Positions 29,235 to 42,600 of a stretch of DNA of 64,000 nt are shown here, piece after piece (positions within the stretch are counted from its first letter, which is position 1; every line of letters starts with the position of its first letter). The notes below the pieces were generated by a model. It was not told the origin of the DNA, searched no databases, and saw only the letters and a program-made list of their open reading frames with translations. The translations under genes were made by a program, and so were the position numbers. The stretch comes from Rotaria macrura (taxonomy: Eukaryota; Rotifera; Eurotatoria; Philodinida; Philodinidae): positions 186,001 through 250,000 of the forward strand of contig OENT01000028.1 in NCBI GenBank assembly GCA_900239685.1. Reading direction: 5' to 3'.

Positions 29235-29664
29235 GTTTCGTGCAAGGGGAGAAACAGAGGATTTTAGGGATTGCCAATCCCTAAAAAATCCCGAAAATCC
29301 GAGAAAATCCACCAGCAATGTCCTCTTGTAAATAAAGGAATTTCGAGCTGAAATTTTTATCATATGTAAACCTCGTGGTTCTTAAAAGTTTCAATGTAAA
29401 AGAATGTTTCCCTCTTAAGATAATCAACTTTTAAGAAAAAAGGATTTTCTGACGGTGCTATGAAATAAGAGTATTCCTTGGAATCGCACTATCTTCAGGA
29501 GAAAACATCTGTTTATGCTGAAACTTTTAGAATATTCTAAGAACCACAAGACCTACATACAATATGAATTTCAGCTCGAAATTCCTTCATTTTCAAAAGG
29601 ATATTGCTGGTGGATTTCGGGATTTTTAAAATCCGAAATCCACCGTTTCCCCCTTGGTTTCGTG
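29235..29664. mobile_element. fold-back hAT-type MITE, copy 1 (with 8-bp target duplication)
   Basis: A 414-bp element (29243-29656) is flanked on both sides by GTTTCGTG (29235-29242 and 29657-29664). Ends read CAAGGGGAGAAAC and, in reverse complement, CAAGGGGGAAAC. The inverted similarity runs far inward: left AAAGGAATTTCGAGCTGAAA matches GAAGGAATTTCGAGCTGAAA on the right arm, and CCTCGTGGTTCTTA matches TCTTGTGGTTCTTA. The whole element is thus two ~200-bp imperfect arms. An 8-bp duplication and a CA..GGGG terminus fit the hAT superfamily. No transposase is encoded, so it is non-autonomous. It lies about 300 bp after the TTF zinc-finger region. The sequence is closely shared with copy 2. Confidence 0.88.
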
Positions 29665-32600
29665 CCTTGTATTGCAAAAGATAATTGATTTTTTAAGGTA
29701 GACGTAATACTACTGATTTTATTATATTAGTAGACTAAGTGCACGTGTCTGAACATAGACAATTCACCTGAGTAGTAATTTGTGCAGAGATAGATATCGG
29801 TGTTGAGATGAAAAATTGTGAATGAGTAAATCGCGATTAAAAAGCGATACAATTTTTTTAAATATTGCATGCAGTTCATGAGCCGATGATATGTACGTGA
29901 TTCAGATGTGCGTGTACGTGATTGTTAATGCAAATAATAATAGTGTCCAAAGATATTCCAACCAAGTAAAACGATAAGATGGATTATAAACGGATAGAGA
30001 TCTATCATTGATCGACATATTTGTCAAAATTGATCTACGGCTCTATTCAATAATATCTACTTCTGCGAATGTAGCCAATCGATTCGGGAGAATTTTGAAC
30101 TCTTCGTGAAATTAGTTGTTTCTACAAAATAGATATATCTATTTTGTGAAACACTGTCATCAACAAGGAGTGTGTGTTGATGCACAAATCGATAAACAGG
30201 CAAAGTTCGTCTGACTTTATCATGAAGTCAGATGAGAGTTGTTCATAAACAATCACGGACCATACATGGATTTTATCTCGTTATAATACGTAAGCCATTC
30301 TAGTATTTCATTTAAAGCTGATTGAGTAAAACGTTTACGAAGAGACGCGTGCTAAAATAGATAGAAGTACACAATCTAGCTGTAATTAGCAACGCTAAGT
30401 AGATTATTTTTCATATAATACGTCACATGCATTGCACTGACAGTTTAAGTTTACTAGTTGCATTGAAGAAAGTTCCATATAGAGATTGTTGATGCTACGC
30501 TATACTATGTTATTGTCACAACTTCTTTATCACTTATCATGAGAGCCAGTACATTATATTTATTTCATGCATTTAATTAGGTTTTCTTTTGCATGTATTC
30601 GTATTGAAAAATAAGCGCCGATTACTCATTATACATTACAAAATCAGAAAACTCAATCGTCAAAAAGCAAATATGTTCATGCCGGTGAAAGAGACATTCT
30701 TTGTAAAATAACAATAATAGTGAGGGTCCTTCGTCGAAGTTACTTAAATAATATTATCATGATAGAAGTAGATCTTTTTCCAAAGTGATACAAAGTTATA
30801 GTATTTACACAGATGCAACACTTACTGACTTATATAATCTCAACTATTATCAACAGTAGCTTTAGTCCAAAGTAGTCTCAACTATGAAAAGTGAAATTGT
30901 TTTTCGCGAACGGATACTACAGTAGTGGTAGAGCTGCTTTAAATTCATCATGATACTATAGCAACAAATTAATAGCAGCGATGGGCAATCCTTAGAATTA
31001 TCGTTGTCTTTTACTTTGATCTATGTGATGATTCGAAGTTGAAGGATAAACGAAAGAACGGAAAATATTATCATTGCCTAATCCGTATATATGAGTCTGT
31101 AACGAAACATATTTAATCCATACGATGTAGCGCACGTATACTGGTAACGCTTTTCTCGACAATAATATTCATACTTCAGGAAAACTAGAATTTAGAATTT
31201 TAAGCGAAAATTCGGCAGAAAAAGAAACAATCCGAGTTCGTTGTCTTTCTCGATGGAGCAATATGTCAATGAGAAAGTGATTGATATTGCACAATTATCT
31301 TTCTCCAGATATTCTATTAGAGACCGACAATAGATTATGAGATGATGCACAAGTGATTGGAGTCGCCGAAGATTTGTATGGAAAAAAATTCAACGCATGC
31401 TATTTACTGTTTTTATTTCTATTCTTGATTTTCATTCTGATGCTTTTAAATCAAAGACGAGCATCATATACTGTAGTTTCGAGTTTAAATCGCTACATAA
31501 GATAGTTGCGAATCGAATATTAGTGAACTTGAAACACAACGTAGAACGGAGGTTTTTTTAAATAGATTCTTAATTGAACTTTGCTACCAAAATCCCTTGA
31601 AACTTATGATTAATCAATCGAAAAGTTCACATTATTTAGGAAATTCTTATCAGTGACTTTCTCTCATAAAACTAAACGAGGGAAACATACAGTGCTTCAC
31701 AAGTATTGAGTATGTTCAATGTTGTTTTTCAAGAAAGTAACTAAAAACTATCCGGAATCACAAATAGAAACCTTCTTTTCTTTCGATGACAATAAGGAAA
31801 AGTATGATGATATATTTGGAAGTCGTATATGAAGATAGAGTATATGTAGCAGAGAACGATGTAGTTCAGTTCTTTCTAGTTTGCTGAAGAAACCCTTAAA
31901 GTAATTGAACAATTCTTGGAAAATGTCATAAAATTCTATTTCGATGAGTTTAACATTTTGATTTTTTATAAATTATTCCTATTTTTTGTTTCAACCATTT
32001 ATGCAAAAGAAAAAAACCTGTACATAACGATAGATCGAGTCCCTTTTATGAAAAGTTATGTGAGCTTTTAATTAATTGATAAATATTGCAGTTATTACTC
32101 GGACATGTAAATCTTTAAGTTCCTAGTATAGTAAAATAAGAAATATTGTTGTATCAAATCTCAGAATCTTCAAAAAGATATATTGAGAAACATTTATGAT
32201 TGCCAGACAAATTTGCTATCGAATTTTTTTAGGTGTCAAGTTTCTCTTCATTTTCTATTATATACTTTTCTTTATATTTACAAATCTATGAATGGCAATG
32301 TGGTACTTCACTGTTTTTTCGTTTAATTTGTTTGTTCATACAATGGACTTTAAAATTTATAGTTGTTTGTTGTATGTAGATTAAATTTCCGATCGATGTA
32401 TTAGATCATAAATAAGTATAAGATAAATGAAGGAGAAACTGCTTCTTTACTCTTTTTAGTTGAATGATTTTGTTTTATCGAGTGAGAATGGATGCTTTTA
32501 TTTCTTGAACTGTTGAATATGCAAAAACCAAAACGAAATCGGACAACAAATTTGAACATTGACTTTTCGTCGAATTTGTTGTGCCTCAATGAGAGACCAT

Positions 32601-34803
32601 GCATACATGATAAATATTTGAGATCAAATTCAAGACAGTGTCATGCAATCAATTATGAGTCGAATGTTAGATCTGAGATCTTTTCATGAGATTTGCATTC
32701 ACGAAAAATAATTTTTTGGACGAGTTTTCTATTTCTTGTCTGGATTTGCTATAGTGAAAGGACTTGAGAAGTTAGATTCATGCGATGGCGATAGATAATA
32801 GTCACCAGTATCAATTACAAAAGCTAAACTACACCCTGTACCGATGAATTAATTACAATGTAAAAAGTGGTTTTAATGAAAAAAATTTCAAAGTCGTACA
32901 TCAAGTTATATTATCCTATTTATTAGTAGCCATTCAAAAACATTGGTTTTTGGTTGGCCCACGTCTCTCATTCTATCTAAGTCTGTAGAACTAATACGTT
33001 TTCAGCTTTCGAATATTCGCTTTATTTTCATCAATCATCATAATGTTTCTCAGAGTATACATGAAGAATTTTATTTTATGAAGGAAGTCCGTTATGGTAC
33101 ACTGTACGGTATACTTTTGTGATCATAATGTGAACGATTAGAGTCTCATTTCGGATGAATGAAATGAATGTGAACATTAAATAGATATTAGAAGTATGAA
33201 TAGCCATGATTATTCTTGATACAACGATGGGAATCTCTCAAAATGGGTCGTCTACTTAGAGAAAATAAATTGTCAATAAATTACAATATTTATCGGCAAG
33301 AAACAGAGATCATATGGAATCGATTTTAAATGGTTTGGATATGGCTCAGTTCGATTCTAACACTAGGTGAGATAAAATCGTTTTGAAATATTAAATCGTG
33401 ACTAATCAAAACCAAAATTCAAAATGTTAATGAAAAGTGACCATCATTTTCAGACTGCTATCCAAGTAATTTAACAAACAAATGTAAAAATCACGGAAGA
33501 TGTCATGCTCATCTGAATCGTTTTCTTTCTCGGAGTCTAGCATTTGCTCACGGTCAAATGTAAAAAAATTATTCTTTGGTGACTTCACTGGTTCATTTCT
33601 TACAAGTGCTTATGATATTGTACACGGCATTATATTCGCTAGCATCGTCATATTTGAATAAGTATACGGAGTTCTCGAATGTATTCGTTTGGATTTCTTT
33701 TTTCTCTCGCAGAGTTTATCAAAATTATCAATCTATAATATTCAATAGCATCAATGTTCTCACTCAACAAATAATTATGAAATTGCAATCATTTTTCTAT
33801 TATTCGTAACTCACATTTATCGTTAGTTTTTTTAATTGTCTGTTTTGGTTTATTTCGTACATTTCACATAGATTGGAAATAAAAGTTTTAATTATGAAAG
33901 ACAAATATTAATTAACAATTGAATATAGACATTTATTAAAGAACGCCCATGAAACGTATCAAGATAAAAAGCAAATACTGTATCAGTACGAAGTAATTAT
34001 AAGGAAAAAAGAAAGAAAGCTGTAGAGAAATATTTGAAGAGACACTAATACTTTGCAAACATATCCAAGGTCAAACACGCTTTTTTAGTGCACCAATGAA
34101 GAGTAAGTCACACGTCATTTCTATCCGTTCGGCATACAATGGACTTGCTTGTTTTTCAATTCACAAAGATTAGCTTTTAAAAATTGATCCTAAAATATAA
34201 TATGCATGGCGTGGACATAAAATAAATTTCAATGGAATAATAAATTCAAACATCATAAGAAGAAATTTAATAATTAAACTAAAGGTATCCATTGGTCATT
34301 TATGGCATCACTACTTCTCTCATGCTACTAATATATCTAGGGACATTATTGATGTGAAGAATTTTTGATAAATTTCAAAATCTTCTGCTACAGAAAACAG
34401 TCACAAAGTTGTAGAGAATGACAGCAATAAAAGCATGTAAAAATTACAAATAAGAACACAAAAAGAAATCATTGAATCAACAAAATTCTATAAGAATAAA
34501 AATGCTAAATTTATAATTTTCAATTTTAGTAGGCTTTTCATGATTTAGAATTCCTAAATTCTAGATTTCTAAAAGATAATTGCTATTTGTCTCTTTGATA
34601 TATTATCAAATTGCGGTGTCCCCCACAGGAGCGACATAAACAACAAAAGAAATATGTAGTTTTCTTATCTTTAGTCTATCTCGTAGACAATATCTTAATA
34701 AATTTTAAAGTGCTTGCAGTAACATCTTACACACTGATTTCATTTCTTTTTACATGATCTAGTGTGGTTAGTGGCAATTATCTAAAACAAACGAAGAAAC
34801 GAA
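29665..34803. other. 5.1 kb gene-poor stretch
   Basis: AT-rich with no gene I can support. One candidate exon fragment with EGF-like cysteine spacing (33454-33563) is noted separately. Small open frames near 32401-32689 overlap on both strands and lack splice context. The last ~50 bp contain an acceptor-like CTAG (AG at 34761-34762) 42 nt before the next start codon. Confidence 0.5.
33454..33563 (+). pseudogene. EGF-like exon fragment (doubtful)
   Basis: After an acceptor-like TTTTCAG, 36 codons read CYPSNLTNKCKNHGRCHAHL and run to a TAA. The spacing CxxxxxxxxCxxxGxC resembles the first half of an EGF-like repeat (..CxNGGxC..). No neighbouring exons with the remaining cysteines were found, so it is either a stray exon relic or coincidence. 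Confidence 0.2.
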
Positions 34804-36666
34804 ATGGATGATGATATTTCATTTAAATTTCGTCAAATATCTGAGATTTTCAATGAAAAATTTCGATCAGAAACAAGTCGACAAAAAAATCAACTGTATC
34901 TTGAACAACTTCATCGAGAATTAAATGAATGGAAATCAAATACAAATGAACAAATAGCGCAGACGGTTGACGAAAATGCTAATACTATAAAACGACTCCA
35001 CGATAATTATTGCCGGGAAGTTGATCAAGAATATGAAACTTTAGTCGAGCAGATAGGAAACAAAAATTCATTACCAGATATAAATGAAGAGATTGAAAAT
35101 TTTAACATTTATTGTCAATCAAATTCAATTGAAAAACGCATACGTTTAAATTTAACTCCAATGAGAAAAGAACAATTCGATAAAGAAATACAAGTCGAAT
35201 ATATTCCATATAATGATATAAAAGTAGAAGAAACAATCGTACCATTGAAACCATTGGTTAAGCTGCGAAAAGAATCGATTCATAGAAGTCCTTCGTTGAC
35301 AAAAGCACCATTCCTTCTAGTACCAACAGAAAGAATTTCTTCATCAGATGATTCGAGTACATTAACTGATGGAACAGTTATTATATTGAAACCGACAAAT
35401 TATTCTTTAGAGAACGAACCTTCTTCATCTCCAAGCAAATCGCCAACTACCACCAATGATCTCACGCCAAAACGCTTGCCGAAATTATGCATAGGAAACC
35501 ATAGCCCAATGATTCCTGTTATTATTGAAAAGTATCGCGAAATTCACAATGAAATAGAAAAAATAATCGAATATGCTGTTGATTTGATTCAAATGCCAAC
35601 ACAGAATGAACGACAAGAACTTACAAACATACAAAATGATATTAATAAAGAATCGCCTCCAACACTATTTCATGCACACAGAGTTGATGTAGGATTAGAC
35701 AATCATTATCAATCACTATTACCATCATTGCCAGAAGATGGAATAGAACAAAGAAATATTAATGAAGTGTTTGATTTGAAAGAATTTAATAAACATAATT
35801 ATTCAACTATTATGCTTGCACAAGCTGAAACAGCATACAATTGTATATCAAGTTCAACAAATCATAATGAATTGTTAGTGTACGATTCAAAATCAAAAAT
35901 TCTAATGGATATAAAGTATGATACAAATGGTCGCCGCAATGATCAGACATTTATAGCATGGCCTGATGTTATTAGTCGATGTATATCCGATATAACATAC
36001 TGTCAAAATAATGATGTATTTCTAATATCAACATTAGATACCTGTCACATATATTCATTTGATTATAACTCGAAATCAATATATGATTTGGGTAAATTAT
36101 CACGAGATTTAAAATTGCGACGAATTCATTGCTGTAAAACAAGCGTGTATTGTATACTGGGAAATAATTTTCTTTTAGAATATGAATTACAAGAAAACTA
36201 TACAAATTTGAAATTTATTCAACAGATTAAATTATATAATCCTACTAATTATTCACAAGATAAAGCTTTTCATTTACTAGACGTAACTTGTGATAATGAA
36301 TATTTAATTGTCATTTATTCGAATGATTGTGATGAAATACATCTACAAAGTATTCATCGACAAACAAGACGATTACATCGTGATTTTCCAATAGATGATT
36401 CACAACCAATTAACCAGGCTTATATAAGAATAGAATCAATGAATAATCCTAAGAATTTTATCTACCTCAATGGCATACAGCAATTTTTGAAATTAATTGA
36501 TTTAACACGTAATGATAATGAAAGAATACCATCGACAACATGTCGCCATGCAAGACCAACAAATCTTTGTCTTCTTCAAAATGATCGATTGGTGATTTTA
36601 TGTGAAAAACCATATTGTTTATCAATACATGACTTGCATATCTACCGAGAATCTGACAATTTGTAA
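34804..36666 (+). CDS. intronless 620-residue coiled-coil / beta-rich protein
   Basis: One uninterrupted frame of 620 residues, the longest in the window. Residues ~10-95 are charged and helical with heptad character (QLYLEQLHRELNEWKSN, TIKRLHDNYCREVDQEYETL), probably coiled coil. Residues ~115-235 are a Ser/Thr/Pro-rich linker with SSSPSKSPTTTNDLTPKR. From ~325 the sequence is a series of short beta-strand-like blocks, each alternating hydrophobics with D/N/G turns (CISSSTNHNELLVYDSKSK, NNDVFLISTLDTCHIYSFD, TNLCLLQNDRLVILCE), suggestive of a beta-propeller like those of TRIM-NHL-type proteins, but without a RING or B-box. Specific family not recognised. The ATG follows an acceptor-like AG at 34761-34762. 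Lack of introns is unusual among its neighbours. Confidence 0.8.
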   Translation: MDDDISFKFRQISEIFNEKFRSETSRQKNQLYLEQLHRELNEWKSNTNEQIAQTVDENANTIKRLHDNYCREVDQEYETLVEQIGNKNSLPDINEEIENFNIYCQSNSIEKRIRLNLTPMRKEQFDKEIQVEYIPYNDIKVEETIVPLKPLVKLRKESIHRSPSLTKAPFLLVPTERISSSDDSSTLTDGTVIILKPTNYSLENEPSSSPSKSPTTTNDLTPKRLPKLCIGNHSPMIPVIIEKYREIHNEIEKIIEYAVDLIQMPTQNERQELTNIQNDINKESPPTLFHAHRVDVGLDNHYQSLLPSLPEDGIEQRNINEVFDLKEFNKHNYSTIMLAQAETAYNCISSSTNHNELLVYDSKSKILMDIKYDTNGRRNDQTFIAWPDVISRCISDITYCQNNDVFLISTLDTCHIYSFDYNSKSIYDLGKLSRDLKLRRIHCCKTSVYCILGNNFLLEYELQENYTNLKFIQQIKLYNPTNYSQDKAFHLLDVTCDNEYLIVIYSNDCDEIHLQSIHRQTRRLHRDFPIDDSQPINQAYIRIESMNNPKNFIYLNGIQQFLKLIDLTRNDNERIPSTTCRHARPTNLCLLQNDRLVILCEKPYCLSIHDLHIYRESDNL

Positions 36667-39600
36667 TTTTCTATTGGTAGATCGTTCGTTTTTTTTTAAT
36701 TGTTTTATCTATTTTTTAGCATTAATTTATTCCTTTTTATTGTGATTACGAATGGGATTTCAACTAATTCTTCTTTTCGATAATACATTCTTCCCATTCC
36801 AAGCGGATTCATGACTTGAAAATAAGACACACATACAAGTAATATACGCATGAAATCCATCCAATAGAATTTTGAATATAATTCATATGACTGTCGAGAA
36901 CTGTAGTATCAACATGCTGAAATTTCATCAGACTTTGCCAGTAGCCCTGATATAATCTCATCTGAATGGAAACAAACGAACGTTCGTTTTTTATTCACAT
37001 GAGGTCATGGTCCTGATGAATATTATCTAGTTCTGATTCTTAGAATTGTCTTTTTCATTTAATGTTACCAGACTTAATCATTGTAAACATGATGAATTCC
37101 AGGTTCCAATCTAGAGAATCCTATTTCAACATCCATCTGTAAAACACCGACAGCCGGTCACTGCATATACAATTTTTCACTCTGTCCAATGGATGACTGA
37201 TACTTTTTCGGGTCATCTCTCTTGAATTATACGCGGATACCTACCTTGTTTAAGATAATTCATTGAAATGCGTTAGAATGCTCAAGTAAAATCTTTAGCT
37301 TCGCTAAAAAAAAACTTATTTTTCATTCATAAAATCTTCCTATCTGCCTATTCGTTTGCATGTATTGTAATTTTATGTTTGAAATGCACTGAGATCTATT
37401 ATGGTATTGTTAAACGATTATGTTTTTCATCGTGAGATTATAATTATGTATACTTTCTTTTCAGAGAGATACTTGACTCGCCTATACTTAGAATGTTATT
37501 TTTGATGAATACATGGAAAATCTTTAATAACATCCTTCGATTTTATTGTAATTGTTTCGAAGCGTTTCCATTTGTAGTGGAGTCTATCGAATTGGAACAA
37601 TAAATTAGTGAACAGGGTGTATCAAAAGTTAGCAAACAAAAAGAAAACTGTATATCTCTAGAGAGGTATGAGCAAATGAACTGATTCTTTTCCTGATGGT
37701 AGAGGATACTTCCAAGTTTTTATTCATATAGCAGCAGCTTATTAGCACATTTGAAATTTAGCATCATCTACTACAATACGGAATTTCGCCTTTTCTCCAT
37801 GCACTTCTGTCAGTAGTCAATTACAAAATATAGAAACGTATCCTAAAGCTTATTGTCAAAGTCCACTTTGTGGAGCTTGTTATGAGGATCATTTTGATTA
37901 AAAAAATTGTTCTATTTTCATCAAGAAATGATGGTAACTGAATCAAAATACTAGAAAATGCCACATTGCTGCTACCAGCAATATCTGCCGTTTTCCAGTA
38001 TTGTGACTCGGGAAACATCTTTTCTTGATGAACGCAGAACATTTTTAACCAAAACGATCAGCAAAGAAGAGCTCTAAAAACTACTTGTATGATTTGTCAA
38101 TAAGTTCTTGAACATCTTTGCCTTTTGTTCACTACTCATTGGAGTACTGTATCAAACTTTCACGGTAGTCGATAGTGTTTTCAGATCTTTTCAGTGAAAA
38201 AAGATTTAACAGGATTTTATGAAGTTAGATATAATAGAGAAAACGAAAGAAGTCATATAAAGTATTACGCAATTTTGAAAATCTAAGAAAAAGAATTCGC
38301 ATCAGATCACAGAAAGCCAAAATCTATAGTTTACCGTTGGTACAAATGTGAATTCTTCTCACTTAAGAGAATGATAATAATTCTAAGTGATCCTATATTA
38401 AACCTTTTATTGATGAATAAAAACTTGGAAGTATCATCTACCATCAGGAAAGAAACCAGTAAATTGGATCATAATCTTGTGCACATATGTAGTTTTCCTT
38501 TTGTTAGGTGACTTTTGGCACACTCTGTATACATATATATTCAATTATTCAGTCTAGTCCTAATATTGCTCTGATGTTGTTCACAATACATTGTTTCTAG
38601 CCAGTAAAAAAATGAATGATTGTTATTGATTTGATTCTCGTTCATATTATTGTTTTTTTAACTTATCCAAATTCATAAAATGTTCTTCATTTGGTTGTTA
38701 TGGGTACTTGAGAAAATGACTCAAAATGACTATCTTGTTATAAACTCTACGTGGGAGAAGGTGGTGGCGAGTCGCGCATTTGACTGACTCACAGATCTCT
38801 ACTTGTTTCATTTAGTGTAAAAACGAAAATCAAAAACTAGCAAGCATAGTAAAGACCCAAATCTAAATTTGTATGCTTCCTATCGCAAATCACATATGTC
38901 ACTTTATTCATACATTAAGTGTTGGAAACTTTAATCTTTGTGGGTTAATACATTCAAGAGTGACCCTTCTTTGTATTTCTATCCTCCTCATCGTGCATGA
39001 AATTACCTATAACTTTCATCATAAAGATATTGTACAGAATAGTAAGACGGTTGAAAATGAATATAAAATAGCACAAAATTGTCATCGATATCAGATATGG
39101 TTTATCCAATACATGAATCATCATCATAATTTTATTTTTTTCTCTCAAGTTTCTATTGATAGTATGAATGTCTGTAACATTTTTGTATTGTTTACTAACG
39201 TTGACTAACTTGCCTTTTCGATAAGAAAAAGAGAACGATTTTTTTATAAGAATGACAGTATTCCAGATTTATTTTCATCAACTTCAAACGTTACTGGAGT
39301 CTAAATAGAACAAAAAGACATCGATTACTCAGAGCAGAATTCTGTCATACAGTTCTTACAAGTAAACAATACTATTAGTCTAATTATATGTATGAATCGA
39401 TTTAAGGCAATAAAAGGAGTAATAGACTTTTTCTTCTAACTGATATCTATAATCTTGATTAGCTATCGTCAAATTTTAACTACGTAGAACAAGTTCACGA
39501 CTGTTTGGGTTTCTTTCTGCTTTTCTATCGCTACAGAACGGCTTTATATAGCTACATTCGCCTACACAAAGAGATCTTACTGAACATTAATTTCTCATGA

Positions 39601-42600
39601 ACAATTCTCAGTGGTTTTATTTGACAATATTAGTAACCTTTTGAAAAACACATACAAGTAGAAATCCATCGACAATGTTGAACAGTGATACCATAAATAC
39701 GTCTCAATATGAGATTATACTAACGCATGTTGTTTTTATTCGGTGTTCAATCTAGCGTTATGTTTTACGAAAGTAAATTTTCTTTTTCGTAAAATATTTT
39801 TCATTTAGACTCTCCCCAACTATAATTACACAGCTGCATGCACATACAAATTCTTTGAAAGCATATGATGATCACGTTTTCTTGTAGATAAGCTCTTATC
39901 AAACGTTCAAAACACAAGATGAAACTAACCAATAAGGTACGAATTTAGGAAAACCTTCTTAAAGACACTCAACGGAAACCATAATGGTAATCCATTCACG
40001 CTGATTAATAAAACGCAACAAAATCATATTTTGCGTGGCAATTTCATTTTTAGAGTGTAGAAACACCGAACAATTAAAAAAAAATAGAGCATCTTAACGC
40101 ATCGGTTTTTAATTTTTCAAATCTTTAATAAAGATCCGTTTGAGTATAATAAACGTAGTTTCTTAGTCAACATGAATGGGTCAGAATAGTGATACCCACT
40201 TCATGCGTTTAAATGTGTGTTCATAAATTCTCGCCTGCTTGAATATTCTCATCCATCAACATTGAATGTTGGTCTTTTTCGCAGTTTATGATGTTATGTT
40301 TCACCAAAAACACGAAGAAATTCTCCTGGTGCATTTCATCTTTTATATTGAACTTAGGTAATAAATCGATGGAAAATAATCGAACTAATTAGGCAAGTCA
40401 ATATAATATTGAGTAGTGGCATGAAGGTTCACAATTTCATACAATTATCATTCGAAAGAATCCGTAAAGACATCGGTGTAAAAATGAACCCATCCAACGG
40501 TTTCGGTATACTATCTAGTATTACTGTAGAATTCGACGCAACTCAAGAGGTGAATCAATTCGTATTTCATTAACTGAAAAATAATCAGAAAAAGATTCCT
40601 ACGTTTTACTGATTGGAAAGCTTGAAGTAAAACAATGGTAATTACGAAGCTACTCTGGTCTATTCTCAACAAGTAATAGAAATCAAACAAGATCTTTTCA
40701 ACAATGTATATTGAAATTAATTATTAATTCAATAGTATTTGCTGTCATGTATTGCAAACTGACTGATGGTATGCATGTTCTACCATATTTAGAATACGAT
40801 TTTCATTTACTAGAACACTCATTGTCTAAAAATCATCAAAATATTGAGTCATTGGGATATAAATTTGAAACTCTGACAGAAAACATCATGTAAATAAGTT
40901 TTGTTTTTATTATAAAAAAATGAATCTAATTCAGAGAAGGCATTTTTTGTACTTTCAATTTTATTTGAAAAGGCTCGAGTGAATGTTCACAGAGAAACTC
41001 TATTTGATTTGTTTTTTAGCAGTAATATTTTCACTGACAAGGTAACAATACGTGTCTACATAGTTGACACGCATTGTTAATAGAAGACCTTCGTGAAATT
41101 AACTCATTCTTTTATAAGAGAATTTTGTTTGATGTTGACTAGAGACTCATATGACAAGTCTTTCCAGTAGAAATAAACCAATCGATGAAACTATGCACAA
41201 ATTAAATTTGCTATTCTATCTATAATAGGAGTTAATTGTGAGTTCATGATAAAGTTCATGTGAATGCTTACAGATAAAATATAGACTTTTTCATTTCAAT
41301 CTACTTAAATCATAGCAAGATTAGAAACAGAGACTATATTTCAGTGATGTAAGAATCTTGTTAATTCTAACGATTCAAAACTACAATAATAGTTGAATCT
41401 GTTGAAAATGAGAAATTTCATAGACGATTAGATAATAAGATTCTTTTCTAAGTTTTGAAAGAGAAATGCAAAGATGATCAGTAGATTTATTTGTGGCTTA
41501 CTAATTAGATGGCTAAAATCTGACTCAATATGACGTTACTCATGCCAGCGAAAAACAATAAAACACTAAACTAATCTAAATGATGAAAAAGTGAGAAAGG
41601 ACGCCTCAAGTGGAATAGGATCAATAATGAACTGACGAAACATTTGACTTGAACCACTAGAAAAGATTTGGTGAACAGGATCCTGTTGTGAATAGTTCAT
41701 TTTGAAATCCTACTAAAATTTGATTACATGCTAGAATCTCTAACATTTTTCTATCTATAAACATGGAAAGGTATGTATCATTTTTGAAATCAAACGAAAG
41801 GCTATTCTTACGTAAGATCTTTTCATTTGAACTCATCGAACTGTCATCGAATTATGAATGATTTCAAAATAATAAATTCAATTGGAAATCGAGTGAAAAC
41901 TGTCTGCTTTCTTCCTTTTGCGTGCTGAGTCTTTTGTCGTATCAACGAATAGCCATTTGATGCTTATTTCTTACACTAAATGGCTCGTCTTTTTCGTGAG
42001 TTGCTTTAGAACTTTTATCGAACATAAAATATCAATTTTGAGTACATCAAAACGACAAAAATCATTTAAAACATTCTATTTAACAGGTTTGTTTTCTGTC
42101 ATACATCGACGACTTTGCATTATTTGAAATGTTCGCTTTTTTAACCATTTGAATTCATGCATCCTATTGAATAATTTTAACATAATCAATATTTCAATAC
42201 ATAAGTTCATTTTGAAGTAAGAATTTATTTGAGAGATTTTCAGTTCTTAACTAAAATTTTCTATTTCATGTCAAAACAAGAAGTATTCCTAAGCCATCCT
42301 ATAATACATATGCTGCAAAACATCTCCTTCCAATCGTTCGTATCATGTGCATACGCTCGTAAGCACACACACACATATGTATAAGCAAAACATTAAAAAT
42401 CAAGCTCCACACGATAGAATACTAGCCGATGAAACAAAGACGAAGATAAAACAAACAGTTGAACAAAAAATACAGTACCCAAAAAAAAGCACAACATGAT
42501 TATCGAAACAAAAATAGACGATGCACAAATAAATGAATATCTTGTAGAATGATATTAATGATTGCAAATGTTACGGAGATTTTTTCTCTACAACTATAAT

